Shown: positions 17,927-26,152 of the stretch, one piece after another | How the letters are laid out: the number at the start of each line of letters is the position of its first letter | Numbering within the stretch: position 1 is the stretch's first letter | Assembly (NCBI GenBank): GCA_029218405.1 | Contig: JAQXRG010000159.1 | Span: 1 to 37,711, forward strand | DNA from: Bacteroidales bacterium | GTDB taxonomy: Bacteria; Bacteroidota; Bacteroidia; Bacteroidales; Bacteroidaceae | Direction of reading: 5' to 3' | DNA length: 37,711 bases | Program-made: the position numbers and the translations under genes | Notes under the pieces: generated by a model | Database searches by the model: none | What the model was told of the DNA's origin: nothing | What the model saw: the letters and a program-made list of their open reading frames with translations, nothing else

Positions 17927-18219
17927 AAAAAATAAGCTATTTGTGATACGTTTCTTCCATCATCCAATTCAGGCGGTAAAATTACACATAAAAAGAATAC
18001 CAGCCGCTATCCTTCCTGAAAAGTTATCAACAGGTCGGTTGTTTTTTACACTTTCTTTCCGTTCCATTTCTGCACACTCCAATACCCATGTGTGCAGTTT
18101 GAAGGTTTCGTTTCCAACTAATTTCTGTTCTTTGGCACTTTAGGTTTCATTTTTTTGTCAGGAATGGGATTAATTGGAAAAGATACGTTACTTTTGCAAA
18201 ATAAAAACAGAAGAAAAGA
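17927..18219. promoter_or_regulatory. Divergent intergenic region between the dcw cluster and glsA
   Basis: This 293-nt AT-rich region separates rsmH (-) from glsA (+). Towards glsA there is a perfect -7 box TACTTTTG at 18189-18196, 24 nt before the ATG, without a TTTG at the right distance upstream. Towards rsmH the best match is TAACTTTT (18019-18026, minus strand), one base off. A perfect 8-bp dyad, CTGCACAC at 18070-18077 and GTGTGCAG at 18090-18097, lies between the two promoters and could be an operator or small hairpin. No mraZ-like frame fits here. Confidence 0.5.
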
Positions 18220-19038
18220 ATGTCTGAGCCATCGAACTTTTTAATTGATATTGATAAGATACTGCAGCAGAAGATGGGGAAAAAGGCCCGATACGTACCA
18301 GGTTTCGTGGCCTCCTATCTCAAACGCATCGTGCACCAGGAGGAGCTGAACGAGTTCCTGCTCCGGGTGACCGACAAGAAAGGAGTCGATTTTCTGGAAG
18401 AGTGCATGGAGTTCCTCGACGCCCGACTGGATGTGCGGGGCCAGGAGAACCTGCCCTCGGAAGGACTGTGCACCTTTGTGTCGAACCATCCGCTGGGCGG
18501 ACAGGACGGCGTGGCGCTGGGCTGGCTGCTGGGCAAGCATTACGACGGAAAGGTGAAGTACTTGGTCAACGACCTGCTGATGAACCTCAGCGGACTGGCT
18601 CCTCTGTGCATCCCCATCAACAAGACGGGCCAGCAAAGCCGTGACTTCCCGAAGATGGTGGAGGCCGGATTCCGGTCGGACAACCACATCATCATGTTCC
18701 CCGCGGGGTTGTGCTCGCGGCGCCAGCAGGGAGTCATCAAGGACCTGCCGTGGAAGAAGACCTTTGTCACCAAGAGTGTGGAGACCAGGCGCTGGGTGGT
18801 GCCCATCCATTTCGAGGGGCGCAACTCCGACTTCTTCTACAACCTGGCCAACACCTGTAAGCGGCTGGGCATCAAGGTCAACCTCGCCATGCTCTACTTG
18901 GCGGACGAGATGCTGAAGAACCGCCACAAGACGTTCAAGGTCGTTATCGGGAAACCCATTCCCTGGCAGACATTCGACCGCTCCAAGTCGCCCGCAGAAT
19001 GGGCGGACTACGTGAGGGAGCTGGTCTATACCTTATGA
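18220..19038 (+). CDS. glsA: Glycine-lipid O-acyltransferase, GlsA-like (PlsC family)
   Basis: This 272-residue membrane-associated acyltransferase shows SNHPLGGQDGVALG (about 89-102), the PlsC-type His/Asp active site, here spaced as H-x5-D, then FPAGLCSRRQQGVIKDLPWK (about 166-185), the acyl-acceptor region. In B. thetaiotaomicron, GlsA adds an O-linked fatty acid to N-acyl-3-hydroxy-acyl glycine, making glycine lipids. The adjacent N-acyltransferase gene, overlapping by 4 nt, makes this pairing likely here. The start ATG is 24 nt after a consensus -7 box. An ornithine-lipid enzyme (OlsA) would look similar, but the pairing and phylum favour glycine lipids. Confidence 0.8.
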   Translation: MSEPSNFLIDIDKILQQKMGKKARYVPGFVASYLKRIVHQEELNEFLLRVTDKKGVDFLEECMEFLDARLDVRGQENLPSEGLCTFVSNHPLGGQDGVALGWLLGKHYDGKVKYLVNDLLMNLSGLAPLCIPINKTGQQSRDFPKMVEAGFRSDNHIIMFPAGLCSRRQQGVIKDLPWKKTFVTKSVETRRWVVPIHFEGRNSDFFYNLANTCKRLGIKVNLAMLYLADEMLKNRHKTFKVVIGKPIPWQTFDRSKSPAEWADYVRELVYTL

Positions 19039-20045
19039 TAAAGACAACATTACAAGATATGGAAGAGATTATTGCACCGGTTGACCGGGAGCTGCTGAAA
19101 GCTGAACTGACTGCCGAAAGACAGTTGCGGACCACAAATAAGAGTCACAATGAGATATACATCGTGGATTGGAAGAACGCGCCCAACGTGCTGAGGGAAA
19201 TCGGCCGCTTGCGTGAGATTGCCTTCCGGGCAGCGGGAGGAGGAACCGGCAAGGCGCTGGACCTGGACGAATATGACCTGATGGAACACCCCTACCAGCA
19301 GCTGGTAGTGTGGAATCCGGACGCCGAAGAGATTCTGGGCGGCTATCGTTACCTCTTCGGCGACGAAGTGGAGTTTGATGAGGCAGGCAAGCCTCTCTTG
19401 GCCACCGCCCACATGTTCCATTTCTCCGAGCGGTTCCTGAAAGAGTTCCTGCCCATGACGGTGGAACTGGGACGCTCGTTCGTCACGCTCGAATACCAGT
19501 CCACCCGTGCAGGGTCAAAAGGACTGTTCGCCCTTGACAACCTGTGGGACGGCCTGGGTGCCTTGACCGTCATCAAACCCACCATGAAGTATTTCTTCGG
19601 CAAGATGACCATGTACCCCAGCTACCACCGGCTGGGACGCGACATGATTCTGTACTTCCTCCACAAGCATTTCTCGGACAAGGACGGCCTGATTACCCCC
19701 ATGCAGCCCCTACAGCTGGAAGCAGACCCCAAGGCCTTGGAGCAGCTTTTCTGCTACGACACCTTCAAGGAGGACTATAAGATTCTGAACACGGAAGTCC
19801 GCAAGCTGGGCTACAACATTCCGCCGTTGGTCAACGCTTACATGAGCCTCTCTCCCACCATGCGGATGTTCGGCACCGCCATCAACGATGGTTTCGGCGA
19901 CGTGGAGGAGACAGGCATCCTGATAGCGGTCGATGAGATTCTGGAAGAGAAGCGCGTCCGCCACATCGAGTCGTTCGTAAAGGAGCATCCGGAAGCGCTT
20001 CGCCTCACCTCCGGCGCCAACCCAGTGTTCTCGAAGAATGCCTAA
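19035..20045 (+). CDS. glsB: Glycine N-acyltransferase, GlsB-like (GNAT/hemolysin-type family)
   Basis: The protein (336 residues from this start) belongs to the OlsB-like GNAT family often annotated as hemolysin. The conserved block EIGRLREIAFRAAGGGTGKA is followed by LDEYDLMEHPYQQLVVW and EILGGYRYLFGDE, and later by ELGRSFVTLEYQ. In B. thetaiotaomicron, GlsB joins a 3-hydroxy fatty acid to the glycine amino group, producing the substrate of GlsA. The chosen ATG overlaps the glsA stop as ATGA; an ATG at 19059 (MEEIIAPVDR) is an equally reasonable start. The gene is followed by a strong hairpin. Confidence 0.8.
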   Translation: MIKTTLQDMEEIIAPVDRELLKAELTAERQLRTTNKSHNEIYIVDWKNAPNVLREIGRLREIAFRAAGGGTGKALDLDEYDLMEHPYQQLVVWNPDAEEILGGYRYLFGDEVEFDEAGKPLLATAHMFHFSERFLKEFLPMTVELGRSFVTLEYQSTRAGSKGLFALDNLWDGLGALTVIKPTMKYFFGKMTMYPSYHRLGRDMILYFLHKHFSDKDGLITPMQPLQLEADPKALEQLFCYDTFKEDYKILNTEVRKLGYNIPPLVNAYMSLSPTMRMFGTAINDGFGDVEETGILIAVDEILEEKRVRHIESFVKEHPEALRLTSGANPVFSKNA

Positions 20046-20083
20046 AGGCCATTGACCGTCCCCGTGCGGCACAGCCGGCACGA

Positions 20084-20131
20084 GACAACCGGGGCTCCGT
20101 TCTGATGGTGCAGAACGGAGCCCCGGTTGTC
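20084..20131. terminator. Perfect 20-bp hairpin between convergent glsB and mfa2-like gene
   Basis: Arms at 20084-20103 and 20112-20131 are exact reverse complements over 20 bp, GC-rich, with an 8-nt loop. The hairpin lies 39 nt after the glsB stop and 23 nt before the end of the fimbrial operon, so it can serve both directions. No clear T run follows on either strand. Confidence 0.8.
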
Positions 20132-20153
20132 CATTCGTATTCAGAAACAGGAA

Positions 20154-21092
20154 CTACTCCAGTTCCGTCTCGTTCAGCCGTAACACCCAGCTTCGGATTT
20201 GCAGGACAGCGCACGTATAAGGACGTTCCGGCAACTGCGTCTCGTTGAGGAAGAACAGCAGGTTGAAATGGTCTTCACGGTCCAGGTATTCCTGTTCGCC
20301 CATCTCCAGAAAGTCAGTCATACCGGCCAGGACCAGGTATTCCGTCAAGGGAATGTCGAAGACCTGCGACCCGGTAGGAACATGAACCAGCCTCATGCGC
20401 GCCCCGTCGCCCACGGTCAGACGAAGCACATGGAAACCCGACTGTACCACATGCAGACTATCCAGTTGGGCCGCACGATGTTGGAAAGGAGCATAACTCA
20501 CGGTACCCGACGGCGTGTTGTAACCGTCTATGGTCCGGTTGGACGCACAGATTTCCAGCCGGAAATCCTCAGCATCCAGGCCGATTTGTTGCGACAGCAG
20601 CTGCAAAGTTGTGGTGATCAACTTTGTGTCTTTCACCAGCGATACGTCAATGACACGGTATGCTCCATCGATAGTCACGCTTTCAGAACGTCCGAAGAAC
20701 AGCCCGTCGAGTGCCTCCTCCTGCACTTCACCGGCCAGCCTCAGCGTTACTTCTGTCCCGGCCAGCTGATAGTGAGGATCATTCAAACCCGCCCACACCA
20801 GGATGTCATAGTCGCCCGCTGGAAGCTCCGGAAGGCGTATCCGGTAGTGGTTTACCTCCAATGCGACGCTGTCTGCCGTTTCTTGCGCCACACAGTTTCC
20901 CTCCTTGTCCATCACGAGCACAGAAGCGTTGGAGACTTGCGTGGAGACCGCTTCGGAATATAACATATTGTACGTGTACGACAGTTGTATCCACGTCCCC
21001 GTAGGGCAATGGTCATAGTTGTCATTGACCCACGAGCAACCCGCCAACAGGATTGAGCATAGCGACCAAAAAAGAGCAGACAGCTTCATCAT
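20154..21092 (-). CDS. FimB/Mfa2-family fimbrial anchor lipoprotein
   Basis: This 312-residue protein begins with a lipoprotein signal peptide ending in LLAGC (Cys19), followed by the CP-containing N-terminus (DHCPTGTWIQLSYTYN) typical of the Mfa2/FimB family (PF08842). The body is beta-rich, with YRIRLPELPAGDYDILVWAGL as in this family. In Porphyromonas gingivalis, Mfa2 anchors the Mfa1 fimbria to the outer membrane and limits its length. It is the last gene of the operon, 33 nt after the mfa1-like gene, as in P. gingivalis. It is followed by the shared hairpin at 20084-20131. Confidence 0.85.
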   Translation of the reverse strand: MMKLSALFWSLCSILLAGCSWVNDNYDHCPTGTWIQLSYTYNMLYSEAVSTQVSNASVLVMDKEGNCVAQETADSVALEVNHYRIRLPELPAGDYDILVWAGLNDPHYQLAGTEVTLRLAGEVQEEALDGLFFGRSESVTIDGAYRVIDVSLVKDTKLITTTLQLLSQQIGLDAEDFRLEICASNRTIDGYNTPSGTVSYAPFQHRAAQLDSLHVVQSGFHVLRLTVGDGARMRLVHVPTGSQVFDIPLTEYLVLAGMTDFLEMGEQEYLDREDHFNLLFFLNETQLPERPYTCAVLQIRSWVLRLNETELE

Positions 21093-21125
21093 TCAAAGTA
21101 ATATTCGAGTTTAATCATTTATAAA

Positions 21126-22616
21126 TTATTCCAGTTCAGCATCCTGGCCACGGACAATCCACGGCTTGATACTAAAGGCGATATCCAAACGTACATCATC
21201 CTCAATCGGCTTGATGTCGGTGTCAGGAGTACCGGGACCCAACGCCTTGATATTGGTCACATTGACGCGGTAGATGTTGTTGCGGACAATGCTGTACTCC
21301 ATCACGCCGAGGTAGGTCGGGTTGTTATTGTCCACGTGCTTGATCCAATAGTTGTAGTACGTGCTGTAACCACCGTTGTTGTTGTAGAAACGGTAAATCT
21401 GGTACGACTTCAACTCCTCGTCAGTGGCGTTGTCACCCGCAGTAGGAATCTTGCCCTTACCGACATTCTTCACCGCCGTAGTAGAGGTATAGAACTTGTA
21501 GTTGAAGTAATAGATGGTTGCCGGGGTGGACTGAACCACATTGCCCAACTCATCGAAGATCTGCTTTGGGGTCATGGCACCTCTGAACATGATACCCGTT
21601 CCATAGCAAGTGTATTGTGCGGGACGGAACATGGCATTCTCATAGCAGTACAGGCTGGTTTTCTGGCCGACTGCTGCCACTGTTCCCCAATCCGTACCTT
21701 GGTGCTGCACGAACGGCTGCGCATAGATGCCGTTAGCGTTATTGAAAGAAGGTGCGCCAGCCACGGTCTTCTGGTAAAAAGCCGGGTCAATCAGATAACC
21801 GTCCGTAGCGTTAATCGCGCCAAAGTTGTCGGGCAGTTGGTAAGTCGGTTCCGTGGCCGGTGTCTCAGTGCCGTCCGGGATGACATCCACATGGCGGAAC
21901 GTGTAGTACTGCTTGCTCAGGTTCACAATCTTGAAATTGTTCAGATTGATGGTCGCGTACAGATTCCCTGCATTGTCCTTCAGTTCATAAGAGGATTTCG
22001 TGTTGCTCAGCTCAATCTTCGCCAGCACACGTTCCAAAGAGATGTTGACAGTCACCGCACTGCCGTTGGTGGTCGGTTCGAGTAGTACGCCTTGGTTCTC
22101 CGCACCACGGTTGGTCATGACAATACCACTGTCGGTGATACCGTTGACAATGCCCGATACATGCTCCACATGGGCCAGGAAGTCATCTTCCATCGCCGCG
22201 TTGATTACCTGACGCGTGTTGGCCACTGCATAAATGTTGTAGCTGCCCTTCTTCACAGTGGCGGTTCCCGAGTACTTGACCGTCAGGTCAGCTTCCGTCT
22301 CACTGACCAAAGCCAGGTCACCGACATCCACCTTCTCCTTGAACAATCCCGAAGTCGTGTCAAAGAAATACAGCTGCACGTTGTGAAGCTTGTATTCTTC
22401 CGAATTACCCTGCTCGTGCACGCCGGAATCCTCCGCGTTACGTCCGGCAGAAGCCGAGTTGTTGAGCGAGAAGATGAAACGGACATTCCCATTGCCCGCC
22501 ACCTGTTCCGAGCCGTTGCCAGGCACTTCGTTGTTGTAGTCCACCTCTGCATCATTCACACAACTGGACATTGCCAAGGCACTGGCCAGCATCCAAACTA
22601 AATGTTTCTTTCCCAT
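21126..22616 (-). CDS. Mfa1-family major fimbrial subunit precursor
   Basis: The 496-residue precursor has a lipoprotein signal (MSSC, Cys19), an N-terminal beta domain (GNVRFIFSLNNSASAG, YKLHNVQLYFFDTTSG) and a long C-terminal domain with YFNYKFYTSTTAVKN, GVMEYSIVRNNIYRVNVTNI and a final PIEDDVRLDIAFSIKPW, a pattern characteristic of Mfa1-type stalk subunits. Such type V pilins are exported as lipoproteins, cleaved by an Arg-specific protease and polymerised by strand donation. Candidate cleavage sites cannot be fixed by eye. It precedes the Mfa2-like anchor gene. No separate tip subunit (Mfa3-5-like) gene is visible. Confidence 0.85.
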   Translation of the reverse strand: MGKKHLVWMLASALAMSSCVNDAEVDYNNEVPGNGSEQVAGNGNVRFIFSLNNSASAGRNAEDSGVHEQGNSEEYKLHNVQLYFFDTTSGLFKEKVDVGDLALVSETEADLTVKYSGTATVKKGSYNIYAVANTRQVINAAMEDDFLAHVEHVSGIVNGITDSGIVMTNRGAENQGVLLEPTTNGSAVTVNISLERVLAKIELSNTKSSYELKDNAGNLYATINLNNFKIVNLSKQYYTFRHVDVIPDGTETPATEPTYQLPDNFGAINATDGYLIDPAFYQKTVAGAPSFNNANGIYAQPFVQHQGTDWGTVAAVGQKTSLYCYENAMFRPAQYTCYGTGIMFRGAMTPKQIFDELGNVVQSTPATIYYFNYKFYTSTTAVKNVGKGKIPTAGDNATDEELKSYQIYRFYNNNGGYSTYYNYWIKHVDNNNPTYLGVMEYSIVRNNIYRVNVTNIKALGPGTPDTDIKPIEDDVRLDIAFSIKPWIVRGQDAELE

Positions 22617-22649
22617 AATTTTAGCTATTAAGAAATTAGTAATAATATA

Positions 22650-23696
22650 TTATTCAGGTAAAATAGAGTAGCGGATGGTATAGTCCGTCCGGCGCAGTGC
22701 CGGCAACATCTCCTGCAGCAGGCGGGCGAACGCTTTCGGGTATTTCTTCCGGAGTTTCCGCTCCTTCTTGTCCGCAGGCAGCTCCTCGTCCATCACCTCC
22801 AGCAGTTCGGGCTTGGCGTCGAGGTCGCTGATCTGCACCAACCGTTTCAGCCCCTCCCAGTCCTCGGGGGTATGACGGACGGTGACAAGACTGTCGGGCA
22901 AGGCATATTTTTCCATCAAGTAACGCTTCAGGCTCTCGGTCCGTTCCTTCGACAGGCGCTCATTATTGGCATACGGTCCCTCCGGTGAGGCATAGCCGTG
23001 CAACTCGATGGATGACAGTACGAAACGGGCATCGTCGGTCACCTGCGCAATGCTGCGATGAATCTTCTCCAGCTCCTGAGTGTTCGCACTGAACTGCGGA
23101 TAGATGGCTGTCTCGCTGAGCGGAAAGTCCAGGTAAGCCGTACCGCTCTTCTCGATGATGTTCTTGGGAAGCACGACCACAGGCTCCTCGGGCTGCAGCA
23201 GGCGTTCCACTGGCACCGGCTGGGGAGGAATCTCCACATAGCCCAGCAGCAACGAGTCGGTGCGGAACGGAACGCCGCAACCGCAACGGACCTCCTCCAC
23301 CTCCAAACGCGCGAAGCGCATCCATTCGCTGAAGCGTACAGCCCGCAGGTACTGCACCGTCTGCGACTCCTTGTTGCGGCGGCGCAACTCCACATAGTCT
23401 TTCTCCTCCTTCGCCTGCTCACGCTGGAAGACATAATGCTGGTTCCGCCCGTTGATGAAGATGGAAGGCAACTGGATGAAATTGTCCAAGCTGTCCGCCA
23501 ATTTAGGGGACAGCCGGACGGCTTCATTCGCACGCAGCGTCCGGTCCACCTGCAGTTGCATGGACACAATCAGTTGGTCACCCGAAATGTACAGATGAGA
23601 GGAGGTGACACAAATGGAAGAATCCCTTTCCTGCGCCTGCAGGGGGAACAAACAGCTCCAGAAGGCGATAAAGCCCAAAACGATTGACGGTTTCAT
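22650..23696 (-). CDS. DUF3868-type exported protein with OmpA-like C-terminal region
   Basis: The protein has 348 residues, a signal peptide (ending FPLQAQ) and an N-terminal beta domain typical of DUF3868 (YISGDQLIVSMQLQV, LSPKLADSLDNFIQLPSIFING). The C-terminal half carries an OmpA-like peptidoglycan-binding motif: SSIELHGYASPEGPYANNERLS, with NxxLSxxR, then a Lys/Arg-rich end. Such proteins accompany Bacteroidales fimbrial operons, probably in the periplasm or outer membrane; their function is unproven. The upstream in-frame ATG adds 48 residues unlike a signal peptide, so the start is placed at 23696. It follows the DUF3575 gene by 13 nt. Confidence 0.75.
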   Translation of the reverse strand: MKPSIVLGFIAFWSCLFPLQAQERDSSICVTSSHLYISGDQLIVSMQLQVDRTLRANEAVRLSPKLADSLDNFIQLPSIFINGRNQHYVFQREQAKEEKDYVELRRRNKESQTVQYLRAVRFSEWMRFARLEVEEVRCGCGVPFRTDSLLLGYVEIPPQPVPVERLLQPEEPVVVLPKNIIEKSGTAYLDFPLSETAIYPQFSANTQELEKIHRSIAQVTDDARFVLSSIELHGYASPEGPYANNERLSKERTESLKRYLMEKYALPDSLVTVRHTPEDWEGLKRLVQISDLDAKPELLEVMDEELPADKKERKLRKKYPKAFARLLQEMLPALRRTDYTIRYSILPE

Positions 23697-23709
23697 GAGG
23701 ATGCGAAGA

Positions 23710-24285
23710 TTAGAATACATAGATGAGACTGACGGAGGCTTTGGTCGGCCCCACGTAATGATAATGGTCCTCCTTGTCCAACCGGGCACATTCGGCGGGA
23801 CAACGGTAACGCTTGTAATGGATGAACTCGTAACCGGCACTGAGTGAGAGCTCCACGTTCCAGTGGGTACCGAGTATCAGCTGATGGCCGAACGTCATTC
23901 CACCTCCCAACAAATAGCCTTCGTAGCGGTGTTCCTTCAGGGAGGGGAAGCATCCGAAAGGCAACTTCTTGCCCCCCACATTGAATTGGGCACCGTTCAC
24001 GAATCCGCCGATAAAGGTCCCATTGAACTTCTGGCACATCCAGTGCCGGAGTTCAGACTGTACCAACCAGTATTTGTGGACAGCATCCACCTTCCGTTCC
24101 CAAGGACGAAGGCTGCCGTACCCCTCCAGCGTAGTGCGCTGACCCAAGGACAGCTCAACCCCCGCGTTCAGCGTACCTTGTACGGCCGACAACAAGTTCG
24201 ACTTCACGGCGACCGTCTGTCCCGTCAAGGGAAGACAGGCCGTGAGGGAAAGCAGCATGCACAGCAAGAAGGCATTCTTATTCAT
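23710..24285 (-). CDS. DUF3575 family outer-membrane protein, second copy
   Basis: This 191-residue protein has a signal peptide (ending LPLTGQ) and the DUF3575 pattern: VAVKSNLLSAVQGTLNAGVE, W.VQSELRHWMCQKFNGTFIG, HRYEGYLLGGGMTFGHQ, ELSLSAGYEFIHYKRYRC and a final aromatic, all consistent with a small beta barrel. It is clearly related to the protein encoded at 25405-25992 (shared HRY.G, SAGY, HYKRY, YVGP blocks). DUF3575 genes sit beside fimbrial genes in Bacteroides. The role is unknown; an outer-membrane platform is inference. It lies 5 nt after the upstream gene. Confidence 0.75.
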   Translation of the reverse strand: MNKNAFLLCMLLSLTACLPLTGQTVAVKSNLLSAVQGTLNAGVELSLGQRTTLEGYGSLRPWERKVDAVHKYWLVQSELRHWMCQKFNGTFIGGFVNGAQFNVGGKKLPFGCFPSLKEHRYEGYLLGGGMTFGHQLILGTHWNVELSLSAGYEFIHYKRYRCPAECARLDKEDHYHYVGPTKASVSLIYVF

Positions 24286-24290
24286 GACTA

Positions 24291-25370
24291 TCAGTGTTTT
24301 TCGGCAGGTTTGTTGGACTCAAAGAACAGTTTCAGATTAATGGCCGCCTCTTCTGAGCCCTCCGCCTTGGCGGATTTCAGCAGACGGATGCCCTCATAGA
24401 GATTGTTGCACAGCAGTTCGTAGATACCCCGACAGCTCTTGTAGGCCAGCGTTTCGTGCGAAGCTACCTGCAAGTAGCGGCCCGCCGCCTCCACATTGCC
24501 TTGCTCCAAAGCAGCAGCGGCAGCGTTCTGGTTGGCTACCGGATGGGCCGGATAAATCTGGACACTGGTCTGGATAATCCGGTAGAACTTTTCAGGCTGG
24601 TTCTTGTAGCTCAAGGCCACCGTGTACAGTTCGCGAAGCGACAACATCTGCGGCGTGATTTCCGCCATGACCCGCGCCTCGTCCAAGCTGAAGTTCAGTT
24701 CCTTCTGATTCCGTTCGTCGGTGGCGTCACTTTCCGGCGAAAGATAGCTTCCCTTGTACCGGGTCCCCATGGACACACCGACCGGTACCACAGGTGCCAC
24801 CGGTGCCGATGGCACAGATGCCTGCGCGTCAGGCTGCCGCACGGGAGCGACCGGCAGAGCAGGCACGGCCGGCTGACTGCCTTTATGGACCACGGTCAGC
24901 AACTCGTTCTGAATACGGGGACCCTTCTTCTGGAACACTTCCTTCTGTAACTCCAGTTTCAAGCTCTGCGCACCATACAAAGCCGCAATGGCGCCCCGGT
25001 ACTGAAAGCGCATTTTCTCCTGATCAATGAGGACCACGGGACCTGTCTGCAGCGCAGACTCACCTTTCCTACGTGCCAGCAGGCGATCGCGCTGCCATTT
25101 CTTCTGCGCCTGCTTGCTGTTCAGACGGAGGGTGGGCAGCGTCACGCGCTGGTTCATGCCCGAAAGGATAGGAGTCACGCAGATATGGTCGAACGATTTC
25201 AGGTCATCCGTTTCCAACGAGAGTTCCAGTTTCAACACCGTGGAATCCTGACGGTTTTCCCATTCAGCGGAAAGGGCGTTCAGTTGATACGTCTGGGCGG
25301 GAAGGACACCACAGCCCAACAGGCATCCTGCAAGCGAGGCCAAAAGCCGTATGTTCGATTTCTTTTTCAT
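24291..25370 (-). CDS. DUF3868-like exported protein with TPR-like C-terminus
   Basis: This 359-residue protein has a signal peptide (MKKKSNIRLLASLAGCLLGCGVLPAQ). Its first domain (about 27-160) resembles the DUF3868 domain of the protein at 22650-23696 (compare VTPILSGMNQRVTLPTLRLN with LSPKLADSLDNFIQLPSIFING). A Pro/Ala/Val-rich linker (about 165-200) follows, then a helical region (about 225-355) with an alternating small-residue pattern like TPR repeats (NQNAAAAALEQGNVEAAGRYLQ). It lacks the OmpA-like motif of its paralogue. It lies between two DUF3575 genes. Function unknown; a periplasmic scaffold for fimbrial assembly is a guess. Confidence 0.6.
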   Translation of the reverse strand: MKKKSNIRLLASLAGCLLGCGVLPAQTYQLNALSAEWENRQDSTVLKLELSLETDDLKSFDHICVTPILSGMNQRVTLPTLRLNSKQAQKKWQRDRLLARRKGESALQTGPVVLIDQEKMRFQYRGAIAALYGAQSLKLELQKEVFQKKGPRIQNELLTVVHKGSQPAVPALPVAPVRQPDAQASVPSAPVAPVVPVGVSMGTRYKGSYLSPESDATDERNQKELNFSLDEARVMAEITPQMLSLRELYTVALSYKNQPEKFYRIIQTSVQIYPAHPVANQNAAAAALEQGNVEAAGRYLQVASHETLAYKSCRGIYELLCNNLYEGIRLLKSAKAEGSEEAAINLKLFFESNKPAEKH

Positions 25371-25404
25371 GTATAGTTCATTATGATTAATAGCGTCAGT
25401 ACGA

Positions 25405-25992
25405 TTACTTCAAAAAATAGGACAGGGTAATACCCACCTGATACGGGCCCACATAATTGGAATAGGAATCCTTCTGCATCCTGTCCCCCTCCTCAGGGCC
25501 ATACCGTTTGTAATGCAGATGGAGATAGCCCGCCGACACGCTGGCTTCCAGGTTCCAATACGCGTTCAACATCCACTGATAGCCATACGTGACCCCACAA
25601 CCCATAGCATTCCCTTGGTAACGGTGGTTCTTGAGCGTGGTGAAAGGGGTCATCTTCCCCATGTTGAAATTGGCCCAGTTCAGGTGGATACCAGTAAAGC
25701 TGCCGGCATACGTACTATTCCACCAATACCTGTATTCCGGCTGTACCAGTATGTGCTTGATTTTCTTGTTCTCTCCCCATTCCCAAGGATTGTACTGTAC
25801 CTGTAGGGAGACGGAAGAACGGTCATTGAAGGCCCATTCCCCACCTACGTTCAGGGTGCCGGCCAGCCAATAAAGGGCATTGGTCTTGACCGCCAGTTCC
25901 TGTGCTTGGGCGGCTGCGCTCATCAGCAGCAAAAGAAGAAGGATGCCTATCCTACCTTTTCTTCCCGACAGCTTGCTTGTCTTTTTTCCCAT
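25405..25992 (-). CDS. DUF3575 family outer-membrane protein, first gene of fimbrial operon
   Basis: The 195-residue protein has a charged N-terminus, a hydrophobic core and a cleavage region AAAQAQ. The mature part reads LAVKTNALYWLAGTLNVGGEWAF, LVQPEYRYWWNSTYAGSFTGIH, HRYQGNAMGCGVTYGYQW, SAGYLHLHYKRYG and ends in LSYFLK, the DUF3575 pattern. It is paralogous to the product of 23710-24285. It is preceded by a roughly 390-nt leader with a consensus promoter and a possible attenuator, so this is the first gene of the operon. Function unknown; fimbrial context is the only guide. Confidence 0.75.
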   Translation of the reverse strand: MGKKTSKLSGRKGRIGILLLLLLMSAAAQAQELAVKTNALYWLAGTLNVGGEWAFNDRSSVSLQVQYNPWEWGENKKIKHILVQPEYRYWWNSTYAGSFTGIHLNWANFNMGKMTPFTTLKNHRYQGNAMGCGVTYGYQWMLNAYWNLEASVSAGYLHLHYKRYGPEEGDRMQKDSYSNYVGPYQVGITLSYFLK

Positions 25993-26065
25993 TGTGTTTT
26001 CGTGGAGGCGACAGACACCCGAATGGCCCCGGTTCAGTTGGTTGATTCATGAAGACTACAGCATG

Positions 26066-26152
26066 AAAAAAACGTGGGTATCACATCTCGCTCGTCTGAA
26101 GAATAGGTCCTAGGAAAACCTTGTTAGCTGACGAGTCAGAATGATACCCACG
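26066..26152 (-). terminator. Terminator-like stem with U7 inside the fimbrial operon leader
   Basis: On the minus strand an 11-bp perfect stem forms between 26142-26152 and 26073-26083 (CGTGGGTATCA and its complement), with a second 6-bp helix inside (26130-26135 with 26091-26096). Seven U residues follow at once (26072-26066). This is the architecture of an intrinsic terminator, although it lies within the leader, 74 nt before the first ATG of the operon, rather than after a gene. It may act as an attenuator. Confidence 0.5.

Noticed and set aside
17943-18143. 66-codon plus-strand ORF in the glsA-rsmH intergenic region
   Set aside because: It has no family similarity, no promoter of its own and overlaps the likely promoter region of the dcw cluster; it is not mraZ, which would be on the minus strand and about 150 codons long.
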